Assembly: GCA_905221605.1 (NCBI GenBank)
Contig: CAJNDS010002267.1
Location: 285,001 to 349,000 of the forward strand
Reading direction: 5' to 3'
Source of the DNA: Symbiodinium natans
Lineage: Eukaryota; Sar; Dinophyceae; Suessiales; Symbiodiniaceae
DNA: 64,000 nucleotides
Every line of letters starts with the position of its first letter. Within the stretch, counting starts at the first letter, position 1. The translations under genes were made by a program, and so were the position numbers. Positions 51,995 through 63,065 of this stretch are shown piece by piece. The notes under the pieces are model-generated. The model saw nothing but the letters and a program-made list of their open reading frames with translations, was not told the DNA's origin and did not search any database.

Positions 51995-52127
51995 GACATT
52001 GCAGGAGCTCACGCAGAATCACAGGAGGAACCGCGGATTTTTGCGGGGTACTGGGAGGAATGTTTTCGACGATGGACGATTCAGAACGATCCTACATGGT
52101 CCACCAAATGTGTGAGAAGGCTTCCAG
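51995..52127 (+). CDS. Candidate plus-strand exon (44 codons)
   Basis: Acceptor GGCTTTTCGTTCAG|G, donor CCAG|GTCCC. Reads DIAGAHAESQEEPRIFAGYW, EECFRRWTIQNDPTW and STKCVRRLP. Both splice sites are good. It lies antisense inside channel B (S3-S4 intron). Other frames are open too. Family unknown. Confidence 0.42.
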
Positions 52128-52242
52128 GTCCCAAACCCTAAGCCCTAAACTCCAAAACCCAAACTCCAAACCCCAAACTCCAAACTCCAAACTCCAAAAC
52201 CCTAAGCAAGCCTACAGCCTTAAGCAAGCCTGGCTTAGCCAG

Positions 52243-52304
52243 GGTCCGAAGTATGGGCCCTTAACTTGGTATACACTCTGAAAAAGGGCCCATACTTCGG
52301 ATCC
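52243..52304. repeat. Short perfect hairpin
   Basis: GGTCCGAAGTATGGGCCCTT and its complement with a 21-bp loop. The word AGGGCCCATACTTC also occurs in the M4 element at 56050, so this may be an M4 relative. Confidence 0.8.
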
Positions 52305-52935
52305 CTATAAACAAGGGTAAGGGACGCTACTAGGGGACCATGGCTGTAGGTCCCCCAGTGGTTTGAGGATCTCTGACCTGCTCTTCCGTCTGAATCCTTC
52401 TGAGCCCTAAACCCTAAACCCTAAATCCTAAACCCTAAACCCTAAACCCCAAACCCTAAACCCTAAACCCTAAACCCCAAACCCTAAACCCTAACCCTAA
52501 ACCCTAAACCCTAAGTGTTTTCAAGGGTCCTCTGTTTGTTGAAATGCTGGTGCTCAGGGTGCCTAGTAGTTGGGGCTGGGGCGTTTCAGGTCTTGGGCGC
52601 TCGCAAACGCTGAGCCCTAAACCCTAAACCCGAAACCTGAACTCCAGACCCCAGCACCCTGAACCTTAAGCCCTTGACTTGTGGGCGTAGGGCGCCACGC
52701 AGCCATAAAGGAAAACTGAGATCCTCGAGCCCTAAAGCCCCAGAAACTCTTGAAGCACTAAGTTCCTTATTAACCCTTAGGGTTCAGGTTTCTCGGGGTT
52801 AGGGGCTAGAAGTTGAAGCTTAGGGTTTAGGGTTTACAGCGGTAAGGTAAACCCTGAACCCGAGATCCTGAAAGTCCTGAAGCCCCTCAAGCCACTGTGT
52901 GGGTCCAGCACATGTGCTAGTGGAGCAGAGCACTT

Positions 52936-53048
52936 CTAGACCCCGGGAGTAACCTAGGAATAAAAAGGGTGCCCTTTTTGGTCTTGAGGTGATTACAAGG
53001 GAACCCCAACCCTAAAAAAGGAGAAAAGGGCCTACTCCCGGTCCTAGG
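52936..53048. mobile_element. M1-family element
   Basis: CTAGACCCCGGGAGTAACC at the left and the complement of CCTAGGACCGGGAGTAGGCC at the right. AAAAAGGGTGCCCTTTTT is shared with 10546 and 17179. Confidence 0.78.
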
Positions 53049-53127
53049 CTTTACTGCAAGCCCTAAACCCAAAACCCTCAAACCCTAAAGCCCAAAACCC
53101 TTACAGTAAACTCCAGAAACTCGGAAC

Positions 53128-53280
53128 ATGGAGCAAATCATGATTAGAGCTGGGATTCCCTTTGGTATTCTCTTTGGAGTTTACCGAAACCCTTGGCCCT
53201 TCGTTGATTTCCTCTTCCAGGTGTCAGGGTTCGAGTCCGGGCTGCAAACGGCTTCCGAATTTCGGGGTCTTGCTGCTTAG
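53128..53280 (+). CDS. Small plus-strand ORF, 50 aa
   Basis: Starts MEQIMIRAGIPFGILFGVYR, ends QTASEFRGLAA and TAG. Hydrophobic first half. An acceptor-like CCTCTTCCAG|G lies inside, so the 3' part may be an exon. It lies in the channel B S3-S4 intron. Function unknown. Confidence 0.35.
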   Translation: MEQIMIRAGIPFGILFGVYRNPWPFVDFLFQVSGFESGLQTASEFRGLAA

Positions 53281-53929
53281 AGCAGCGGTTCGTCGATTTG
53301 GGTTTAGGGTTTAGGGTTTAGGGTTTAGGGTTTAGGGTGAAGGGTTTAGGGTTTAGGGTTTAGGGTTTAGGGTTTGGGGTTTGGGGTTTAGGGTTTAGGG
53401 TTTTGGGTTTGGGTTTTGGGTATTTAGGGTTTAGGATCTAGCGTTTAGCTCTTGCCGTTCGCTCGACACTTAGATGCTGTTTTCGTGCTGGGCCTGCAGA
53501 CACCCTGAGAAACGTCCCCACAATCCCAAATCCCAAAACCCTAAACCCTAAACCCTAAACCCTAAACCCCTAAACCCTAAACCCCCACACCCTAAACCCT
53601 AAACCCTAAACCCTAAACCCTAAACCCTAAACCCTAAACCCAAGAACTGAAGCCTGGGCTCCTCTTTTCTCCCACCCCATGGGTCTGACCCCAGCTCCAC
53701 ACTCAACCCCAAGCCAGTAACCGGGGTGTTAAACTTTCAACCCTAACCCTAAACCCTAAACCCTAAACCCTAAGCTGTTCAAAGTTCTAAGTTCGGTGGG
53801 GTTTAGGGCTTGGGAGCTGAAGGGATGGGGCTTCTGATAAGCCTCCTCGGCCCTCAACCGCGATTTCAGGATTAGGGTATGGCAGTAGAGGGGCGGCCCC
53901 TTCCTGCACTCTAAGCCCTCAACCCTAAA

Positions 53930-54105
53930 CCTTAACCCCTTAAACCCCTTAAACCCCTTAAGCCCCTTAAACCCCTGAAACCCCCTAAGCCCCTTAAACC
54001 CCTTAAACCCCTTAAACCCCTTAAACCCCTTAAGCCCCTTAAACCCCTTAAACCCCTTAAACCCCTTAAACCCCTTAAACCCCTTAAACCCCTTAAACCC
54101 CTCAA
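53930..54105 (-). repeat. CCCCTTAAA nonamer array
   Basis: About 18 tandem 9-bp units with a few CCCCTTAAG variants. Confidence 0.92.
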
Positions 54106-54189
54106 GGGCTGGCCTGATCTGAAAAGAGGATTGGGGCTCGCCGCCTGGGCTTGGGGTTGATGAGGGTTTAGGGTTTAGGGTTTAGGGTT

Positions 54190-54315
54190 TGGGGTTTAGG
54201 GTTTGCGTTTGGGGTTTGGAGTTTGGGGCTTGGGGTTTGGGGTGTGGGGTGTGGGGTTTGGGGTTTGGGGTTTGGGGTGTGGGGTTTGGGGTTTGGGGTT
54301 TGGGGTTTGGGGTTC
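54190..54315 (+). repeat. TTTGGGG variant array
   Basis: Tandem TTTGGGG and TGTGGGG units. The 69-aa minus frame here is repeat read-through. Confidence 0.88.
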
Positions 54316-54621
54316 CCTGAGCCCTACACCCAGCCTCTCCAATCTTGCCAGAGGCACCCCCCGCGTTTTGGGGTTGTAGATGTGTCGGCATCCGGGGTGT
54401 TCAACCCTAAACCCTAAACCCTTACTAAACCCTAAACCCTAAACCCTAAACCCTAAACCCTGTCGGCTTCGGGGGCGTGGGGGCGGGGGGGGGAGGGTTC
54501 AGAAAGGAGTCTTGTGGCTTTGTGGTTCGGGGTGTCAAGGCTTCGTCTACGAGCCGTTTAGGATGAGATTGGGAGGGACGTCCTGGCCTGGTTGCACACT
54601 CCGGCGTGGGGTTTAGGGTTT

Positions 54622-54930
54622 GGGGTCCGCTGACCTGGCGGCGTGTTGGAAGGGAAAAGGAGGTGAAAACCTCCCTCTTTCCCTCCTTACGGGCTACCCC
54701 CCCCCCCCCCCCCCCCCCCTACCCCCCCCCCTACCCCCCCCCCCCCTCCCCCCCACGCCCCCCCCCTACCCCCCCCAATCCCCCCCCACCCCCCCCCCCC
54801 CCCCCCACACCACCCCCCACCGTTTCACAGAGGCTCAAGCAAATCAATTTTGGATCATTTGAGCTGAGCGCGTTTAAACCTTTCAACTATGCTCCAGCGG
54901 GGTCGGCGGCTTGAGCCGGAGGCTCTTAAA
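54622..54930. repeat. Duplicated module D1, copy 2, with long C run
   Basis: Starts GGGGTCCGCTGACCTGGCGG. About 120 bp of C broken by single A/T (54697-54820), then the 62-bp end identical to 42714-42775. The copies differ mostly in C-run length. Confidence 0.9.
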
Positions 54931-55350
54931 CTTAGGGTTCAGGGTTCAGGGTTCAGGGTTCAGGGTTTAGGGTTTAGGGTTTAGGGTCTTTTTTGTTTAG
55001 GGTTAGGGTTTAGGGTGTTGGCTGTTAGCTTCTAGCGATGGGTCGTTTAGATCAGAAGAAGTCCCTGAAAACTGCTCCCTGTCTCTTTCAGGGGAAGTAA
55101 AGGCAAACTTTCTAAGGATGCAGGCGATCTTCTAAACCCTAAACCCTAAACCCTAAACCCTAAACCCTAAACCCTAAACCCTAAACCCTAAACCCTAAAC
55201 CCTAAACCCTAAACCCTAAACCCAAAGCCCGGGTTTTTTGCACACCGCAAGAACCTAGAAGGGCAGCGACGGAGCTTGGGAGCCTTGCAACACGTCGGGC
55301 ATGGGTTTAGGGCACGAGGATTTAGGGCCTTAACATTGAGCGTTTTAGGT

Positions 55351-55549
55351 TGGGATGTTCCCCCTTATACTTATTGACCCAAAACCCAAGGAAACAAAAG
55401 TTGAAACTTTCAGAAAAAACTACCTTGTAAGAAGCCCAAGAGTTGAAAAGTTGGGTTTTGAGCCAGTAAGTGTACTAACAGCCCTTAATAGGGAGTATAG
55501 TACCGCCCCCCCATGATGATCCCAACCAGGACTGCTGGGAAGATCCCAA
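55351..55549. mobile_element. M2-family element carrying a nested element
   Basis: TGGGATGTTCCCCCTTATAC at the left. ACTAACAGCCC resumes at 55473 after a 99-bp insertion. The right end is degenerate. Confidence 0.68.
55371..55469. mobile_element. Inverted-repeat element nested in M2
   Basis: TTATTGACCCAAAACCCAA at the left and the complement of TTACTGGCTCAAAACCCAA at the right. AT-rich centre. Only copy seen in the window. Confidence 0.65.
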
Positions 55550-55641
55550 GTTTTAGGGCTCAAATGGGTTAGTTTTCACTGGCCTTCGGGTTTGGGGGTT
55601 GCGGGGTGTATGAAACCCTAAACCCAAGTTAAACCCTAAAC

Positions 55642-55706
55642 TCTATCCGCGCCTGGACTATCTCCAAGGAGAAGATCATGGTATCGATGAGGATCAGGAG
55701 CATGTC
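55642..55706 (-). CDS. Channel B exon: S3
   Basis: [20 protein letters not shown] then I and GA. Acceptor GATTGCTGAG|G, donor GA|GTTTAGG from the array. It aligns with A 6323-6391 (QAR kept). The frame start is one codon later than in A. Confidence 0.85.
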
Positions 55707-55764
55707 CTCAGCAATCGGCTGGCAGCAAACCCGGGGGCCACACAACCCCAAGCCCCGACGATCT

Positions 55765-55962
<198 letters not shown>

Positions 55963-55965
<3 letters not shown>

Positions 55966-56120
55966 TAGGGTGGTTACATGATCCCTTCATATGGGCCCTT
56001 AAATGGGGACCCCGTATTTCCCCCGTAGATGAGCTAATCATGCAACCTAAGGGCCCATACTTCACAACCCTTTGGAGAAGGTAAGGGACTATATTAAGGG
56101 ACCATGAAACTACCCCTTAG
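55963..56120. mobile_element. M4-family element
   Basis: TTTAGGGTGGTTACATGATC at the left and complement of CTAAGGGGTAGTTTCATGGT at the right. The left end abuts the nonamer array. Confidence 0.72.
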
Positions 56121-56607
56121 ATGCTGTCAAGTCTCGGGCCCTAAGCCCTCAAGCCCCAAACCCGCAACCCTAAACCCTAAACCCGAAACCCTAAACCCTA
56201 AACCCTCAGTCCTAAACCCGAAGCCCTAAACCCAACCAACAGAACCCAGGATGGCCCGCAAAACCATCTGAAACATGTTCCTAACGTATGATCCTCTTAA
56301 GCCCAATATCCGTTTAGGGTTTGGGGTTCGGGGTTTGGGGTTTAGGGTTTAGGGTTTAGGGTTTAGGGTTTAGGGTTTAGGGTTTAGGGTTTAGGGTTTA
56401 GGGTTTAGGGTTTAGGGTTCAGGGCATCCGCAAGACCCAAGGAGAGGGCTTCGCGTGTAGGATGTAGGTTTAGGGCTTAGGGCTTCGGGGTTAGACACTT
56501 ACCTTAGGGCAAACAGGCCCCTAAAACCCTAAACCCTAAACCCTAAACCCGAAACCCTAAACCTAAACCCTAAACCCTAAACCCCTAAAAGTTTAGAGCC
56601 ATGCGAC

Positions 56608-56653
56608 CATGACCAGCCAGGAGCGCAGGTAGTGCTGTGCAAGTTTCTTGGGC
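56608..56653 (-). CDS. Channel B exon: S2-S3 linker
   Basis: G then PKKLAQHYLRSWLVM. Acceptor CCTGACCAG|G, donor ATG|GTCGCA. Same acceptor position as in channel A. Confidence 0.9.
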
Positions 56654-57640
56654 CTGGTCAGGCCGCACCAGCCCAAACCACAAGGTGGGGATAATAAGGG
56701 TTTAGGGTTTCGGGTTTCGGGTTTCGGGTTTAGGGTTTAGGGTTTAGGGTTTAGGGTTGGGGGAGGTTGGGAAGCCTCGTTGTGGGACTGCGACTGACTG
56801 GGGGATTCGGGTTTAGGGTTGAGGGTTGAGGGTTTAGGGGTCCTGGTACTCAGGGCGTCAGAGGGTTTTCGGGGCATTTTGGGGCACTTAGAGGTCTTTA
56901 AGGTTTTGTGTAGGCCTTCGAGGTGGGTGAAGTGAAACGTCCTGCACCTCAACGAAGCAACCCACGCCCGAACCGTACCCCCAACCGAATCCTAAAACCC
57001 TAAACCCTAAACCCTAAACCCGAAACCCTAAACCCTAAACCCGAAACCCGAACCCTTAAGAGGAACCCCCGGAGTTGTTACCGTGTTTCCGCCGCGTTTA
57101 TCTTGAAACGCCATCCTGAAGACCCAAAGGCCCTACACCGCAAGATGCCCAAACCCTAAACCCTAAACCCTAAACCCTAAACCCTAAACCCTAATCTTAA
57201 ACCCCGAAAAACCCCTAAACCTAAACGCATAAATTCTAAAACCCTAAGCCCTAAAACCGAAGCCTACTAGTAGTATACTATATCTGGATCATTCTGGGTC
57301 GAACGGGTTTGAGGCTTTCTTGGGCTTGGCGTTTTGGAGAGTCTGCGGGGCTTTGCAGTCAAGGGTACAGGGTTTAGGGGTCAGAGTTTCGGGATTAGAG
57401 TTAAGGGTTTAGGGTACCCACAACCATCCTAAACCCGAAATCTAAACCCTGAACAAGAAACCTTAAACCGTAAACCCGAGAATCCGAAAACCCTAACAGT
57501 CTCAAACCCTCAAACCCGGAAACCCCAAGACCCTAAAACCCTAAAACCCTACAACCCTAAAACCCTCAAACTCTACACCCTGAAACCCTGAAACCCTGAA
57601 TCCCTGAAACCCTGAACTCGAGGTGGGACTTCGTGGAGGC

Positions 57641-57693
57641 CTGAGCTCGATCGCGCCCCCAATCTGCAGCCCGAAGATCAGGTGCAGGGGCAC
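57641..57693 (-). CDS. Channel B exon: end of S2
   Basis: VPLHLIFGLQIGGAIEL plus AG. Acceptor CCGCTGCAG|G, GC donor AG|GCCTCC. Joins to give ELRPKKLA. P----F--G---E-RP is typical of the end of S2 and the S2-S3 loop. Confidence 0.9.
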
Positions 57694-58249
57694 CTGCAGC
57701 GGGTCTCAGGAGTTAGGAGATCTAGGGTTTAGGGCTTAGGGTTTAGGGTTTAGGGTTGAGGGTTGAGGGTTTAGGGCTTAGGGTTTAGGGTTTAGGGTTT
57801 AGGGTTTAAGGCTTAGGGCTTAGGGTTTAGGGTTTAGGGCTTAGGGCTTAGGGTTTAGGGTTTAGGGTTTAGAGTTTAGGGTTTAGGGTTTAGCGTTTAG
57901 GGTTTAGGGTTTAGGGTTTAGGGTAGCAAGTTATTGCTTCTTGGGGTGCTGGGGTTCTCAAGTCTCGGTCCAGGGTCTATGGTTTTCGGGTTTAGGGTCT
58001 ATGGTTTAGGGTTCACAAGGGTTTAGGGTTTAGGGCTTAGGGTCTATGGTTTAGGGCTTAGGGTTTAGGGTTTAGGGTTTAGGGCTTAGGGCTTAGGGTT
58101 TAGGGTTTAGGGTTTAGGGTTTAGGGTTTAGGGTTTAGGGTTTAGGGCCTAGGGCTTAGGGTTTAGGGTTTAGGGGGAGCCGAAGCACGCACAGCGAAGC
58201 CCTACCCACCCACCACCGTTTCCCAAACTCCAAACTCGTGGGCAGTTCT

Positions 58250-59140
58250 GTATGAGGGTTTAGGGTTTAAGCAATGATCGGCAAGAACCTCGTGAAGTAG
58301 CAATAAATGCTGTATTAGTAGAGTGAATAAAGGACATGAAGCGAATACTATTCTACCGGGTTTTCCTTGTTCTCTTCTCTTTACATTTCATATTTTATAA
58401 TGGTGTGCCAGTGTGATCATTTTATTAACGGGCTAACTTATACATATACGAACGAATGCATCTCATTTTTGCATTTTAAATTGGCATTCGCATGTACACG
58501 TATTAAATGAGTGAAACGAGAGAACAATTTGACGATTCGTGAAAAACCCCAGCATTTGGACACCCTTTATAATACCATTAATAATTAGCGAACGAAGTAA
58601 GTGAGCGCGGGAAAAAGTATTTTTAAAATATGAAATTCTGGTATTCTTGCGAGTAAACTTGATATTTTCTGAGCTCACGAGTTTAATTAATCAAATATAC
58701 GAACTTGCGAATACTTTTAATATCCCCACAATACTGTAGTTCCTAGCCCTTGATTATCATATCCTCACGAAATATAGCATAATTTAATAAGGAAAAAGTA
58801 CGCACTAAAGAATATTGTAAGGAAATGAGATGATGTGCAAATTCATTTACAAAGCCGAACAGGGAACCAGGTGAGAATGGTACCAAGAAGAGAGAAACGA
58901 ACGCAGAACACGTGACAGCCGTGCGCATAATTGTAATAAAGGTGGAATTTCGTCTATTTAATATAGCTTTTGTGGGGCCATCATTAACTAATAAAATTAA
59001 GGGCCCATGTGTTCTTTAATATGTTTATTTCGTTCATCCGCAAGCACCAGTGAACAAGAGCCCCTCTTTGGCTACCATCAATAAAGCGCTCCGTACTATG
59101 ATAGGAACCCTGAAAAAGAGCCATGGTTTAGGGAACTTAT
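58250..59140. other. AT-rich island free of heptamers (about 890 bp)
   Basis: Unlike the rest of the window: AT-rich, with recurring CGAAT/ATTCG words (GCGAATACTATTCT at 58340). A like island at 62165-62540 has ACGAATACTATTCTCTTC. Minus frames of 71 and 61 codons have no domain or splice support. Confidence 0.5.
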
Positions 59141-59221
59141 TGGGTTTAGGGTTTAGGGCTTATATGGAGTTCAGGTTGAGGGTTTAGGGTTTACCCTAAA
59201 CCCTAAACCCTAAACCCTAAA

Positions 59222-59223
59222 CC

Positions 59224-59304
<81 letters not shown>

Positions 59305-59308
59305 ACCC
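59222..59308 (-). repeat. CCCTCAA variant array
   Basis: About 12 tandem CCCTCAA units ending 18 bp from the channel B S2 exon, on its intron side. Confidence 0.93.
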
Positions 59309-59326
59309 TAACTCAAGGCGAGGCAC

Positions 59327-59386
59327 ATCGCACACCCAGTACGCGAAGGACACAAAGGCGATCGTGTCGACGACTTGGATCGCCGA
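59327..59386 (-). CDS. Channel B exon: S2
   Basis: SAIQVVDTIAFVSFAYWVCD. Acceptor TTGCTACAG|T, donor GAT|GTGCCT, 20 codons in phase 0. YWV-D aligns with channel A. Confidence 0.92.
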
Positions 59387-59439
59387 CTGTAGCAATCGGG
59401 CCATGACTGAGGTCTTTAAACGACATGTACCAAGGGTCA

Positions 59440-59640
59440 GGGTTTAGGGTTTAGGGTTTAGGGTTTAGGGTTTAGGGTTTAGGGTTTAGGGTTTAGGGTT
59501 TAGGGTTTAGGGTTTAGGGTTTAGGGTTTAGGGTTTAGGGGTTTGGGGGTTTGGGGTTGAGGGTTTAGGGTTTAGGGTTTAGGGTTTAGGGTTTAGGGTT
59601 TAGGGTTTAGGGTTTAGGGTTTAGGGTTTAGGGTTTGGGG
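59440..59640 (+). repeat. TTTAGGG arrays
   Basis: Two runs of 12-14 near-perfect units split by TTTGGGGG and TTGAGGG variants. Confidence 0.94.
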
Positions 59641-59862
59641 TCTAGGGTCTAGGGTTTAGGGTACAGGGTTTACGACATGTACCCTATCCTCTAATGAGCC
59701 CTGCGCATATGATTAGAATTTCCGTGGCTGACGAGGCCCCTGGAACCACGCAGGCCGCAGCAGACCTAAACCCGGAATCCGAAACTATAAAGAACCGTAA
59801 ACCCAAGCAAGCTCTAATCCTTCAACCCGGTACATCCGAAAGCCGACTTCGATTGACCTGGC

Positions 59863-59887
59863 CTGCTGCAGGGGGAAGAGCTCGAGC
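59863..59887 (-). CDS. Channel B exon: S1-S2 loop (25 bp)
   Basis: G then LELFPLQQ. Acceptor GGGCTAAG|G, GC donor CAG|GCCAGG. Same length, phase and donor type as A 10343-10367. A 68-codon plus frame over it is a shadow. Confidence 0.88.
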
Positions 59888-60376
59888 CTTAGCCCAGTGA
59901 GAGAGTCTAGGCTTCTCAGCTGGCGGTAGGACCTCCTCCTACAAGTCTAAGCCTCTAGATGATTGGGGGTGTGTCTCAACCCGAAACCCTAAACCCCCAA
60001 TCTAAACCCCCAATGCCCCAAACTTTAGACCCTATGAGCCCTGTTCACCCGAACTCTTGGTGCTCGACTATTGGATGGTGTCTAGGTTCATAATGTAGGG
60101 TTGCTTGGTCGGAGGACCCTAAACCCTAAACCCCAAACCCCTAAACCCCAAACCCCTAACCCCCTAAACCCTAAAGCCGAAACCAAGATCTCCGACCGGC
60201 CAGAAGCCCGCTAGAAGCACCAGCGAGCCGAACCATAGACCCAGAACAAGACCCTAAAACCCGAAGCCCTAGGCAGCACAGAACCCCCTAAACCCTAAAC
60301 CCTAAACCCTAAACCCTAAACCCTAAACCCTAAACCCTAAACCCTAAACCCTAGAAACGTTTGGAGGCCGAGGCGC

Positions 60377-60419
60377 GGGATGGTGAACATGTCCCAGATG
60401 ATGAGGCAGGAAGCCAAGC
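60377..60419 (-). CDS. Channel B exon: S1
   Basis: GC then LASCLIIWDMFTI then CC. Acceptor AGCACGAG|GC, GC donor. WDM-TIP matches channel A S1. Confidence 0.92.
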
Positions 60420-61090
60420 CTCGTGCTGGGTTTAGGGTTTAGGGTTTAGGGTTTAGGGTTTAGGGTTTAGGGTTTAGGGTTTAGGGTTTAGGGTTTAGGG
60501 CTTAGGGTTTAGGGCTTAGGGTTTAGGGCTTAGGGCTTAGGGTTTAGGGTTTAGGGTTTAGGATCCCGAAACCCTAAACCCTAAACCCTAAAGCCTAAAC
60601 CCTAAGCCCTAAGCCCTAAGCCCTAAGCCCTAAGCCCTAAGCCCTAAGCCCTAAGCCTCGGCAGCTCTGCAGTGGCCTACCTTTAGGGGCTTATGGGGCT
60701 TAGGTTTAAGGGGTTGAAAGGCAGGGGGTCTATCAGGTTTACAGGGCTTGTTGGGTGTTATAGGACTTGTGGGGTTTATGAGGTTTGTAGGTGGGGAGAA
60801 TTTAAAACCCTAAACCCTAAACCCTCAACCCTCAAGGCCCTAAACCCTCAAGACCCTGAACCCTAATCTCTACTACCCTCCCCCCAACCACCCCAACTCC
60901 TGCGGAAGCTGCGCCAAGTGAAGAAAAAAAGTGGCACGCAAGAGCTCCAACAGAAGCAACAGTTCAGGACTTATATAGGATTTTGGGTTTATGCACTAGA
61001 GTGTGGGCTGTACGGTTTAGGGTTTAGGGTTTAGGGTTCGGGGTTTAGGGAGTAGGACTTGGGGTCTAGGATTACGGTCGCCCCGCGCAC
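60420..61090 (-). other. Channel B-specific intron with telomeric arrays
   Basis: Starts GTGCGC, ends GCACGAG. It holds TTTAGGG/CTTAGGG (60430-60560), CCCTAAG (60601-60655) and CCCTAAA units. It splits codon A|G in S1, where channel A is uninterrupted. Confidence 0.88.
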
Positions 61091-61134
61091 CTGCCCAGAT
61101 GAGCTGAAGACGGCTGTCAGGACCAACGACAAAC
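61091..61134 (-). CDS. Channel B exon: pre-S1 and S1 start
   Basis: G then FVVGPDSRLQLIWA then G. Acceptor GGCGCGAG|G, donor G|GTGCGC. In channel A the same sequence is split after VGP. An acceptor 9 bp upstream is possible. Confidence 0.88.
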
Positions 61135-61526
61135 CTCGCGCCACTTGCCGCTGGAGCCCTATACCCTAAACCCTTAATCCCTAGACCCTAAACCCTAAAC
61201 CCTAAACCCTAAAGTCTAAACTCTAAACCCTACAGTCTGTACCACATGAGATAACCCGAACGAGAAGCCTGTATAAGCTTTCAAGTATCCTTTCCCTGAT
61301 AGTTGTTCTGACCATTCTTTTGGGGCCGCCCCGTTGTTGGGGTCCTATGATCCAAGCCTCCCTAAATCAAGCCAGGATCGCATCAAAAACTTGAGAAATC
61401 CTGAACAAAAAGCACAACAAAAAGCCAAGAAAACCTTAAGCCCTAATTAAACCCCAAACCCTAATCAAACCCTAAACCCTAAACCCTAAACCCCCAAAAC
61501 GTCCAGAGCCAGGGGAGCACCCAGGC

Positions 61527-61565
61527 CTTGAAAGGAAGGACGAGTCCGTAAAGATGTCGTTGAAC
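61527..61565 (-). CDS. Channel B exon: pre-S1
   Basis: G then FNDIFTDSSFLS then AG. Acceptor TAGCGCAG|G as in A; GC donor AG|GCCTGG. Confidence 0.75.
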
Positions 61566-61840
61566 CTGCGCTAAGGGAATCCTTCTCTTGCTCTTGATGA
61601 CTCAGGGTTTAGGGTTTTAGGGTTTAGGGTTTAGGGTATGGGGTGTAGGGTGCAGGGTGTAGGGTTTTTAGTCTTTATAACAGCTTCTTTTGTAGTTGGG
61701 CGCCCACGTCGAATGCTTAGGGTCTTGAGGGCTTGGGGCTCAGGCTTTAGTTGAGTAACCCTATGCGCTAACCCCTAAACCCTAAACCCTAAACCCTAAA
61801 CCCTAAACCCACGCCGCCTCAGCGTCTGCTCGGCGCCCAC

Positions 61841-61872
61841 CGTTCGGGACGCGCGCCGTTCGCGCCCGCCAT
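61841..61872 (-). CDS. Possible first exon of channel B
   Basis: MAGANGARPE then CG|GTGGGC. Phase fits the next exon to give R-FND. The GC-rich island has a fair start context. Exons at 63.6 and 63.8 kb might instead lie upstream in the same gene. Confidence 0.4.
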
Positions 61873-62164
61873 TTCCTTCGTAGCGCGCTTAGGGGCTCGG
61901 GATTTAGGATCTGAGGGGTTTAGGCTGCTTAGGGTTTAGGGTTTAGGGTTTAGGGTTTAGGGTTTTGGGTTTTGGGTTTTGGGTTTAGGGTTTAGGGTTT
62001 AGGGTTTAGGGTTTAGGGTTTCGCGTTTAGGGTTTAGGGTTTAGGGTTGTTCGGGTTGAGTTCCCGGAGGCCACTTTTCAGTTTGGGTTGAAGGCTTGTT
62101 GCCTGGAAATGAAGCTTTTCTCAGGCGTCGTGAACCCCACAACTCTACCAGAAACCCACCCCCT

Positions 62165-62540
62165 TGATCCCTCAGAAAATATTGAAGTACTTTATTCTAG
62201 TGCATATAGTGGTTTCGTTCACACGTTCAGTTAATATTATTCATGCGCTGACTCATATCTTCATTGCGATAGTAAGAATATTATCCTGACGTTGTTCTCT
62301 TCACAGTATATTCATTATGGTGGGCGCGATAAAAGACCTCGTTTGCGCCCCAATGTTACGTTCATAATATTCGTACGTTTCATGCATTCGTAAACTACTT
62401 TATAACGTACGAATACTATTCTCTTCACTCATAAACTCATTCTCACAGGCTAGTATATTAAAAGCCCAACAAATGAAGGGATTTTAAAGGGGCTTTTAAT
62501 CTTGTATATATAGCGGGTTCGAAATCTTCGAATTCGCAGG
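62165..62540. other. AT-rich island free of heptamers
   Basis: Same style as 58250-59140: recurring TTCGTA/CGTACG/CATTCGT words, no splice-bounded exon. It lies between the putative channel B start and an octamer array. Confidence 0.45.
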
Positions 62541-62543
62541 GCA

Positions 62544-62710
62544 ACTAAACCCCTAAACCCCTAAACCCCTAAACCCCTAAACCCCTAAACCCCTAAACCC
62601 CTAAACCCCTGAACCCCTGAACCCCTAAACCCCTAAACCCCGAAACCCCTAAACCCCTAAACCCCTAAACCCCTAAACCTCTAAACCCCTAAACCCCTGA
62701 ACCCCAAAAC
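62544..62710 (-). repeat. CCCCTAAA octamer array
   Basis: About 20 tandem 8-bp units with some CCCCTGAA, the complement of the TTTAGGGG block at 50345. Confidence 0.93.
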
Positions 62711-62869
62711 CCTAACCTTAAACCTTAAACCCTAAACCCTAAACCCTAAACCCTAAACCCTGAACCCTGAACCCTGACAGGGTTTAAGGGTTCAGGGCTT
62801 CGACCAGCTTGCATCAAGGGCGCGATTGACATGCTCCCAGGAGAGATGCCTCTAAGGGGAGGGTTTAGG

Positions 62870-63065
62870 GTTTAGAGTTTAGGGTTTAGGGTTTAGGGTT
62901 TAGGGTTTAGGGTTTAGGGTTTAGGGTTTAGGGTTTAGGGTTTAGGGTTTAGGGTTTAGGGTTTAGGGTTTAGGGTTTAGGGGGTTTAGGGTTTAGGGTT
63001 TAGGGTTTAGGGTTTAGGGTTTAGGGTTTAGGGTTTAGGGTTTAGGGTTTAGGGTTTAGGGTTTA
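62870..63065 (+). repeat. TTTAGGG array
   Basis: About 27 near-perfect units with one GGGG slip at 62980. Confidence 0.95.

Noticed and set aside
54606-54914. Poly-proline frames (also 42464-42709)
   Set aside because: Caused by C tracts in module D1.
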